Below are positions 11,091 to 18,267 of a stretch of 18,267 bases of DNA, piece after piece. A program made the position numbers and the translations under genes. Source of the stretch: Rodentolepis nana (Eukaryota > Platyhelminthes > Cestoda > Cyclophyllidea > Hymenolepididae); contig UZAE01000782.1 in the NCBI GenBank assembly GCA_900617975.1, forward strand, positions 1 through 18,267, in the 5' to 3' direction. The notes beneath the pieces are model-generated. The model did no database searches. It had not been told where the DNA came from and saw only the letters and a program-made list of their open reading frames with translations. Within the stretch, counting starts at the first letter, position 1. Each line of letters begins with the position of its first letter.

Positions 11091-12882
11091 CTAGCGAGGA
11101 TCGACAATACGAGCAATAAACAGTGGCATTTGCAATTGATTGTCAAATATGGCACAATAGAAAGGTCGATTAACAATAAATAACTCAGGAGTAGGTGAAA
11201 AACCAAATCTGCTACTTAGTTCAATTCCAGTGACAGCAGCCGCTCTGGCACCTCCTTCGTCGACTTCCATCATGGCAACCTGTTTGGCGCCACTGGCATA
11301 TAGATCGACATCAGAACTTATTCCTACAGGGTTAATACTGGTGTTAGACTGCATATGGTAAAAATGCCATATAAATATTTTTAAATGCAAGTTGATTTGA
11401 TTTTCGAGCATATAAGATGTTCTATTTGTTAAAAATTTAACATAAAAATTTTAAATTGCACAAGAAAGCTGAAAAACCTAAAGACATTGATTTCATTTGT
11501 ATCACTGATTCACGATAAACCCCCTACACTCTTTCGTATTTTATTAGACCATTCGATTTCTCACCTATTCAGTACCTTAATTAAATTGGGCAAAGATTAA
11601 TAGACGTTCCAAAAAACAAAGTAGGGAATCAATGGTTTGATTCGAATGTTTTGCTCACCTTTCAGATTAGCAACTCCTCTTGTAAAAATTGAACGGATTC
11701 CAAGAAGTTGAAGAATGGGTTTGAGATCGAGTCTGTGTTCCACTTTAAACTTTGGGAGTATGAGGCGCACTGGTTCATAAAATTTATGAGCTGACTCTTT
11801 GAGCCACACAAAATCTTCCTTCACCATTTTAGCTTCAATATCTTTCAACTCGAAATCTTCTTTGGGCAAGTAAATAACAAAGCTGAATCTTGAATCCTGT
11901 AATTAAAGTGTGTAAATAATCATTATTTAGTTAGATATCCCTGAGTTAGATTGACGAAGGGAGATAAAATTGTCCTTACTCTGAAAGGCTTGTTTACGAC
12001 CTTACAGACCTCATCCTCAAAATAATACATATCGCTTTCCATGTCCATCATTGGAACTCGAATGGTTTCATCTTTGCTTAAATGGAAGTTGCGATGGGAT
12101 GTAAAATTAGAATAAAATGGTTCGGCCCACTCATCTAAATGAAAGGTACTATGAAAGAAAGGGGGTAATTTATCTTACCCTTAAAAGTTATGGCATTCAA
12201 TAAAACCAACAAGGTGTCCTCAGGTAGTTCATCTTTTGAATTCAGGTACCTCGGAATCAATCCATCCGTAACTGTATTTGCCCATTTATTTATGTTTTCA
12301 AAGGCATCTAAATTGTTAAACCGAGTTCTCTTTACTGTATCTCCATGAAAGTAGGTGAATTTTTTGATGAAAAGATCTTTAACTAGTAGTGATTCTTCAA
12401 TGAAAGCAGCATTCGAAATTTTCAATGCACTCTTCCCTTCAGGTGACTTTGCTGTCTCAACAACAGTGCGAATTTTTTCCAGTAGGCTTACTACTTCTTT
12501 GTAGTCTGCTTCATCAGTGCAAGTGTGCTTCTTGGTCCTTCCAACAAGAGCTTCGCAGATCTCTGTTGCCGTATCATTTTGTGGTCCCTTGGCAGTGAGG
12601 AGAGCAGACATCAACACGAGAACGCTCATTGGTGAAGCGACATAGTTTCCACCGTTTCCTATTCAAAATATGTGCACAGAAGAAAAAGGAAGAAGATCCA
12701 TGATTATTGTACATATACAAACCGTGTTATGAACACACTTATGTAGTAAGAGTAAATGCACTGGTTGGGTGGATCAAAGTTTTGAGAAAATAAAGCATGC
12801 AAAACCCACCATAAGTTTTTATTGATGCTTCTAAAAAGCCCGCATTAAAGTCGTCGTGGGTGATGATCTTTGGTCCACACAT
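11091..12882 (-). CDS. Serpin (serine protease inhibitor), complete, five coding exons
   Basis: Coding exons on the minus strand are 12882-12810, 12658-12179, 12134-11980, 11896-11659 and 11323-11091. All four introns are GT...AG (151, 44, 83 and 335 bp), and the joined length of 1179 nt gives 392 residues plus a stop, usual for a serpin. Visible landmarks are the strand/helix B segment NYVASPMSV (29-37), LLNAITFKDEW (177-187, matching family N-A-I-x-F-K-G-x-W), YLPKE (245-249), LPKFKVE with DLK and LLGI (about 282-301), the hinge EVDEGG-ARAAAVT (335-347), and NRPF with a C-terminal LFIARIVDP. Counting 17 residues from hinge Glu338, as in antitrypsin, places P1 at Arg354 and P1' at Phe355. 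This predicts suicide inhibition of a trypsin-like protease. P15 is Gly and P12-P9 are small (AAAV), as in inhibitory serpins. P14 is Ala and P13 is Arg, which is less usual. The ATG has an in-frame TAG two codons upstream. No signal peptide is seen, so the protein is intracellular unless another 5' exon exists. Splice sites are inferred from sequence and family alignment only. Confidence 0.93.
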
Positions 12883-12905
12883 TTTGTTCTAGAAAGCAAC
12901 AGGAC
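12883..12905 (-). promoter_or_regulatory. Splice acceptor just before the serpin start codon
   Basis: On the minus strand a pyrimidine-rich run ending TTGCTTTCTAG lies just before AACAAA-ATG. It is as good an acceptor as those of the internal introns. It could end a 5' UTR intron, join an unseen upstream exon, or receive a trans-spliced leader, as known for many flatworm, nematode, rotifer and tunicate genes. The sequence alone does not decide. Confidence 0.35.
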
Positions 12906-12927
12906 TTCAAATTTGAAATTACAATTA

Positions 12928-12937
12928 TTTTTATATA
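12928..12937 (-). promoter_or_regulatory. TATA-like box upstream of the serpin
   Basis: The minus strand reads TATATAAAAA, about 55 bases before the serpin ATG. A start about 30 bases downstream would leave a leader of roughly 20-25 nt. A perfect 12-bp palindrome (TTCAAATTTGAA, 12906-12917) lies between box and ATG. AT-rich sequence makes such boxes common by chance, so this is a candidate only. The alternative reading is that the mRNA 5' end is made by splicing at the acceptor at 12890-12889. Confidence 0.3.
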
Positions 12938-13584
12938 TTAGAAGTTTTTTCACTTAGTGAAAAGCTCACCTATACTTCACGTCCTAGTTTAGTGGCCACG
13001 TTGCAAACAAATTTATACTGTTTTGAACGATTCTCTTAGAGGTCATGTTTCGCACTATCAACATGTTTGATTGGCTAGCGAAATCAGATTGTACTGGTGC
13101 CTTTATCAATTCGCAAAACTCAATTAGAGTTAAAGGTTTCAATTATGCCTCTTCTTTACATCGTTAATGTAAAGACTGATAGGATAAACACAGACTTATA
13201 AAAGGTAAATAACTCACGTGCATTGAAGTGATGGGTTGATGGGAAATTTGAGAACACGGGTGCGAAAGAAACCTCATAAACTATATTCGCAATAAAATCT
13301 CAGTGGTAAAGTCGTTCTCTATTTTCTAATCAAAGATTTCAATGAAACGGTTTGTGTAATACACGAAATTGACTCATCGTGGACGCATTTACCCTTTAAA
13401 AGATGAAAGTGTCTTCATTCCACTCTTCACACCCCGAGGCTTTGATTTCCGTTGTTGAGAAAACATATAGGACTGAAGTTATATCTCAAAGTCTCATAGC
13501 TGTTTCTTCAATTTCCAATGGAAAGTGATGAATCAATATCCAAAGAACGAAAGAATATATAGTGAAATGAAAAATTTTTCGGTC
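12938..13584. other. Serpin 5' flank
   Basis: About 650 bp between the serpin TATA-like box and the serpin-like relic. If the relic is a real 3' exon with the AATAAA at 13585-13590, the two would be arranged head to tail with this as the spacer. No upstream serpin exon with a signal peptide was recognised. Confidence 0.45.
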
Positions 13585-13590
13585 TTTATT

Positions 13591-13721
13591 TTAAACTTGT
13601 TTGGCATCCATGTACCTCCTTAAAGTGACATCAATATTAACCCCTTTAAGCAGGTAGGAAACATGATTTACCAACGCAACAATGTCCTCAAACATCACAT
13701 TTTGATAACTTAATAAACGCC
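13591..13721 (-). pseudogene. Possible serpin-derived fragment (exon 4/5 region, intronless)
   Basis: After an acceptor-like ATATTCAG the minus strand is open for 42 codons to TAA, with an AATAAA immediately after the stop (13590-13585). The end of the frame, VSYLLKGVNIDVTL...DAKQV, lines up with the neighbouring serpin VANLKGISSDVDL...GAKQV (312-331). The DNA shares TGATGTC and GCCAAACA-GTT. The serpin has a 335-bp intron inside the KG codon pair; this fragment has none, so intron loss or retrocopying is possible. It stops before the hinge and reactive loop and so could not inhibit. The match is short and was found by eye. It could instead be the last exon of an unrelated small gene. Confidence 0.35.
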
Positions 13722-13876
13722 CTGAATATTTGCACAAGGCATTTGTTAAAACAATTCATTTTCTTTATTTGACTTTCAGTGTAATGTTAATTCAAATTCA
13801 ATGTTCATCCTGTTATTTCAAACGTATTAGAGCTGTATGCCCCATTTCAAAGCGATTCAAAGCAAAACTCTCTTTC

Positions 13877-13980
13877 AGCAGGTAGGAAAATTGACTTAAC
13901 AACGCGCTAATCAAATATTCACATCAAATAACACTCACCGTTTCCCACATTGTTCTCAAGCATCCTAGTTCTATACTTTT
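13877..13980 (-). pseudogene. Second diverged copy of the serpin-like fragment
   Basis: The stretch from 13877 to 13905 repeats 13649-13677 with about 25 of 29 bases identical. On the minus strand both give an AL...SYLLK frame. Upstream, ATGCTTGAG-AAC (RMLENNV) mirrors ATGTTTGAG-GAC (VMFEDIV) of the first fragment, but here about 45 bases containing a TGA in that frame separate the two blocks. This looks like a local duplication of a coding-like segment that then decayed. The link to serpin is weaker than for the first fragment. Confidence 0.25.
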
Positions 13981-14040
13981 GTTAACTATTACTCTATAAC
14001 CACTAAAATGAAAACGAGAGTAGGGGATGAGGATCAATGA

Positions 14041-14225
14041 AGTGCGCTGATGTGGCGACTAGGCTGAGCAACTGACAAAGTGTCATCATCTGGTAAATTG
14101 AGCAGTTGAGACAAATATGTCACCATGCGTACAATTTTTCTGTTGGAACTTCTCAGCAAAGGCCCAAGAAAGCTTGCTGAGCTGAAGCTCATCTGGTTCA
14201 TCAAAACTAAACTGTGACTAAGTAG
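14041..14225 (-). other. GC-richer open stretch, possibly a relic serpin N-terminus
   Basis: Following an acceptor-like TATTTCCTACTTAG on the minus strand, two frames stay open. One reads LSKLSWAFAEKFQQKN...GDIFVST then TGA, reminiscent of serpin helix A and the N-x-F-x-S-P segment. A shift of frame then gives MMTLCQLLSLVATSAHF, which could be the helix B segment or merely signal-like. The plus strand is also open here for about 35 codons, so the openness may come from base composition. I see no frame that continues into a full protein. A further open minus-strand run lies at about 14345-14435. Confidence 0.2.
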
Positions 14226-15489
14226 GAAATATATGAAGTTAATTTAATAACGAATGGGAGAGGGAATTGAGTCATGGAGTCAAAAGTTTTTGCTGATTTA
14301 AGAATCCATGGTAAGCCAGTATGTTTTCACAGCAAACAATGATAATCACATACTGGAAAGTGAAAAGGAGTCTCCGTCACTTTCAGCACTTTCACGAAAT
14401 CGCTTGCTAGTAACAACAGATTCACAGTTGTTTACTGTTTATGGAAAGCTAACATTAGAACTTGAATGACTTTATTTATTCTGTTGCAAGACCGTGGCGG
14501 ATATTTGTGGTTTATGTGTGGGCTAAAGGGCTATTCACGTGCCCACATTTGCTTGTGACTTTGTGTGAAACATGGCTGATTCTCGAAGCTCTGAGGTCAG
14601 CCAGTAAACAACAGTGCCAAATCTTTCTTGGTTAGTATAACTCCAGAAACATTATGTGCAATGATAAGCTTGTCGGACTGACTGTGTTATAAACTGCAAA
14701 ATATTGACTTTCCCTATCTATTTAGCCACTTATAGTCTTTGCACTTACTAACTGCCTATCTTAATACATGTAAATGACCAAAGAGATTTGCAGTGGCGTT
14801 TTGGAATCAAATTCCTGACTTTGCCGGTAACGAGTTCTTCTAGGCGTCTATTATTGTTCAAATAACTAAACGTGTCTAAATCGATAACTAATATGCATCA
14901 ATTTAAATGAGGAATAATTAATCTCATTGATGTTTACTGTCGATCCAATCTGCAATTCGTCCTTAGTTTGTAACATTTCAGACAATTAATAGAATAAGGA
15001 AGAGTATTTCACTGGCAAGTTCTTCTCATGTTGATTGGAAATAAATCCTTATAGTAATATAACTTATCACTTGATTTCTTCACAATCAAAAGTCCATTTA
15101 CAAATTTGTTCATGCTTCTAACCAAACAAACCACCTTCCACTTTGGTTTCTAAGCCAAAATGTAAATTCGTTAACTGCATTCATTACTCAATCCAAATAA
15201 ATTGCAATAACACTAATCGAATATGGTCGATCAAGCTTGAAACTATAATGATCTCATTAATGGAGGATCGTGCCTAAATATGTTTCATATGTGTCACCCT
15301 ACAGACATAAATATTTACAAGCAAGCAAACATCCTCCTACCACTTAGAGGTGTTTAGACGATCGAAAGTCAGTGACAAAAGGTTCCAAAGTGGGCGTATT
15401 TTCTCCGCACATGCTCTTTTTAGCCTCAACTTGTGCGATTAAGTGAGCAAAAGTTTAAAAGGGTATGCTAATCCAATTATCTAAACATT
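14226..15489. other. AT-rich spacer with one open minus-strand run
   Basis: About 14345-14435 on the minus strand reads as about 30 open codons rich in Ser and acidic residues (SKRFRESAESDGDSFSLSS) between AG and GT signals. It could be an exon of an unidentified gene. The remainder shows nothing. Confidence 0.3.
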
Positions 15490-15808
15490 ATTATTATGTC
15501 AAATGGCAGGCGTCTTGATGGTTATCATTAGCCCATTAGTTGACTTCAGGCTTTACAGACAGGAAGATACATCAAATTGAAAAAAAGTTGAGAGGGGGGA
15601 CAGAAGAGTATTTCAAAGATGTAAAAGAGACAAACACAAAGGTAGGAAAAAAGGTGAGGAGAGTACTATGGAAGTAGTCGAATAGGACATATAGTGAGGT
15701 GATGGTTGTTTAAAGTGAGAAGTCAACTGCCAGTTAATAGACTTTTTGTTGTATGAGTTTACGTTGCCCAAGGTGCACCACGTGGAGGTAAGTCTATCAC
15801 GCACCCCA
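15490..15808 (-). repeat. SINE-like repeat copy 6: near full length
   Basis: CAAATGGCAGGCG begins at 15500, with a TAATAATAATG-type tail before it (element orientation). The 5' end is at about 15808 (TGGGGTGCGTGATAGACTTACC). At about 309 bp it is, with copy 2, the best reference for the family. The 63-codon frame at 15613-15804 is repeat sequence. Confidence 0.85.
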
Positions 15809-16944
15809 TATTATAGATAAATAGGTAGTACAATCTTATTCAATTTAGATTGTGGCTTCAGTACCATTTGTTGTGCCCTCACTCAAGTGGTGATTAGCAC
15901 AAGTCTTATATGAATGTTAAAAATCAACACACTGATTAAGACGCGCGCAAAAACTAATCGGTCGTAAAAGTAGGCAAACTAAATCATGAGATAAGGGAGG
16001 AGTAGGTTTGAAACATATTTGAGTTAATTTTGAGACGACTGGATAGGAGTCGAGTTATTACAACTCATATCAGCACATCACATTTCTCCCTCTATTAATT
16101 AGTTACATATTTGTTATCGTAAAGCTTCATCACCCTAATCATTACATTGGAGAATGAGGAATCACTTTCAACTCATATTCTCGTTTAATCAAGTTAAAAT
16201 GAATTAGCTAATCTTTTTAGAATGGCAGCAAGCAATATAACTTATCATTTAAAGAGGTGGCCACCCAAATGTAAACTCGTATCCCGTGATAGACAAGTTT
16301 ATAGGTTTGAGCTCCACTTAAAGTTTATCGTCGATAAACGCTTTGAAATGTGGTAATCAACTGACACCTTATTTGTTCAATTTACTACGAAATTGCAAGG
16401 TGATTCCAATAGCAAAAATCTGTTTGACAATGATTAGACGACTTTGATGTTTATTCCAACTTGCTTTTCATTTGTATGCATTGATTACTAGAGCCTCAGA
16501 CGAGGGCTTATTATCCACATTTTGCAATTACATTAAAATCGTATTCACTCATTTTGCGTTTTGATTTAATTAACACACCTATATTGCCCCTTTTGTGAAA
16601 TTCCAATACCAAATTAATTTGGATATAAAATAAGTATTACAAAACATGCTTTGTCACATTTTCCAAGGTACATTGATTAGAAGTTTACCTTCCATTATCA
16701 TAGAATAGTTTTAAATAAGACTTTTTTCGAAATATTTAGATAATTGTCGCTATATATTTGAAGTTCATCACTATATTAAAAACTCAAGTTTGAAACTATT
16801 TTGGAGCTCATGATTAAAGCCCCTTGCCAATTAAACATTTTTCTAATCTCCTATCGTAATATTGAGGCTATAGTAATTCAATTACATATAATCACTTGAA
16901 CAATTCGTCTGTAGAAAAGACTTAAAGCTCACAATTGATTAATG
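15809..16944. other. AT-rich spacer, nothing coding seen
   Basis: A segment near 16234-16285 (AATATAACTTATCA..., then CAAATGTAAACTCGT) loosely resembles two blocks at 15056 and 15157, suggesting an old dispersed repeat with a deletion. Confidence 0.4.
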
Positions 16945-17285
16945 ATCATGAGCACGTCATGGCTCAATGCGTCATCGCATGCACGCACGCGGGGATCAGA
17001 AGGTACGGCCGAACAACTCCGTGTGAAGCTACCGTGCAACCAGTGGGAAATCAGAAGTCTCGTTTTTTGACCTAATCAGCCATGCTGGTTAAGACTAAGC
17101 TCCCTGAGTGACACTTCACCCACAAAATACTTACTGAATAACGTGCTCCGTGCTATAATTCTGTTTTCTCTATAGCTGGGATATAGCTTAGTTAGTTCTG
17201 GGAGTTTAACCAGACGTAGGTGATTCTACCACAGAGATTTCTGAGTCAATCAGGTTTTACTAGAGTAGCGATCCGCTCCATGATG
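16945..17285. other. GC-richer block with CpGs in an AT-rich background
   Basis: This stretch contains clustered CpGs (GCATGCACGCACGCGGGG, TACGGCCGAACAACTCCG, CGATCCGCTCC) unlike its surroundings. Two short frames of about 40 codons are open at the left end but match nothing I know. It could be a mobile-element fragment, an RNA gene, or the CpG-bearing promoter of a gene to one side. The function is not recognised. Confidence 0.4.
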
Positions 17286-18233
17286 CCGCCAAAATATTCC
17301 ATTGAGCTATTGCAACATTGAATGAGTTGTACAAATATTTAAGAGGGGAAGTGAACTTAGAACTCATAGCGAAGGTTCATTTCTCCTTCTCTTGTGGTTA
17401 AAATCCACAATGGTAATGGATATTAGCAAACATTAATTTACTCTCATTGAAATGGTCTGCCAGTTCATCCTGTTAAGAACAAAATGATACTAACGCTGTG
17501 GTTTCTTTCTGACGATATAATCTACAGTAGTGAATAAGATATGCTCAAAAAGGTCCTCTTGATTAATAAACTTAGAACCATTTTCCGAAAAATTTGAGCA
17601 TGAATATTAGAATTTGAATTTTCCTTAGTAACGAGCTTATTTTATAATATTCATTTAAAAAAATTGATTTTTCATTCGACAGTTATTTAAAAACCTTGAG
17701 TGTTTATATTAATTTCTGGACTCGTTGAGGCTTTTCAATCTGCTAGAGATCATCTTTCGCACATTTTCTTTATGCATGTGCGTCATGTAGCAGGATATGC
17801 TGGATGGAATAAATCTCACTGCCTGTGGTAAATGGTTTCTTCAACACATTTCTCATAGTACATCATCTCAGTAGAAGTGCACTCGTTCATGTATGAGATC
17901 ATAACTTCGTGTGTGCATTTGGAGTCTTTATATACACTGGTCTTTGAAATTTAAGCCAAGTCGTTTTGAAATCCTTATTGTCAAAAGAAGTGTAAATAAT
18001 AATTTGAAGCATTTCAAAATTTCCATTGCAAGACTTTTTAAATGATGGCAATGAATGAGATAATATTAGGTTAAATCTATTTCATCTGCATTGATGTCCA
18101 TGGAAATAAATCGGTTAATATGAAGAGAGGAATTCCAAGTTATCATCTTGATAAAATGCATATTTAAAGTCTTTTGTTATCCTTCTTGCTCAAATCAGCA
18201 TAAAGAACTTGAAATAAAATATGTATAATGCTA
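17286..18233. other. AT-rich flank of the mariner insertion
   Basis: No gene or repeat copy is recognised up to the TA at 18232-18233. Confidence 0.5.
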
Positions 18234-18267
18234 TTGGGTGGGCAACTAAGTCATTGCCGTTTTTGTT
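18234..18267 (+). mobile_element. Terminal inverted repeat of a mariner-type transposon (truncated by window end)
   Basis: After a TA dinucleotide (18232-18233, the mariner target) the sequence begins TTGGGTGGGCAACTAAGTCA and continues TTGCCGTTTTTG. Known Tc1/mariner-superfamily mariner elements have ends of the form TTAGGTTGGCAACTAAGTAATTG. The body and any transposase would lie to the right and cannot be seen, so intactness is unknown. Confidence 0.8.

Noticed and set aside
12449..12515. CTGATGA motif on the minus strand as a hammerhead ribozyme core
   Set aside because: It is serpin coding sequence and lacks the GAAA core and closing stems.
17165..17250. tRNA-like stretch (TAGCTTAGTTAG as an A box)
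   Set aside because: No matching B box (GGTTCGAAYCC) and no cloverleaf with paired acceptor ends could be drawn.

Overview
The window looks like nuclear DNA of an AT-rich invertebrate. Genes are split by short spliceosomal introns (GT...AG, 44 to 335 bp), spacers are long and AT-rich, and a short dispersed repeat recurs six times. There are no operons, bacterial ribosome sites or prokaryotic gene packing. A flatworm or another lophotrochozoan fits the small introns, AT-richness and peptide-GPCR style, but the lineage is an inference; nothing seen is diagnostic.

The only complete gene I can assemble is a five-exon serpin on the minus strand (11091-12882). Its joined exons give 392 residues with the expected serpin landmarks, including a 17-residue spacing from the conserved hinge glutamate to a predicted P1 arginine (Arg354). 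It is therefore a likely inhibitor of a trypsin-like protease. It lacks a signal peptide in the visible exons. A TATA-like box lies upstream, an AATAAA lies about 75 bp past the stop, and a good splice acceptor sits 6 bases before the ATG. Upstream of it (13591-13721, 13877-13980 and possibly 14041-14225) are short coding-like relics. One of them resembles the serpin across the exon 4/exon 5 junction and is intronless, so a decayed tandem or retrocopied relative is possible.

On the plus strand, 3849-4247 is the last exon of a class A (rhodopsin-type) GPCR, carrying the end of TM6, TM7, helix 8 and the cytoplasmic tail. TM1 to TM6 are not in the 3.8 kb upstream and should lie before the window, across a long intron.

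Mobile DNA: a family of about 310 bp, SINE-like, with an (AAATAAAT)-type tail, has copies at 1-42, 801-1130, 6171-6500, 8380-8530, 9424-9515 and 15490-15808 in both orientations. The last 34 bases are the terminal inverted repeat of a mariner-type transposon flanked by a TA, entering the window from the right. Other features are an (AT)16 microsatellite, a G-rich/C15 pair near 2.9 kb, and an isolated GC-richer block at about 16945-17285. The remaining sequence shows no gene that I can support.
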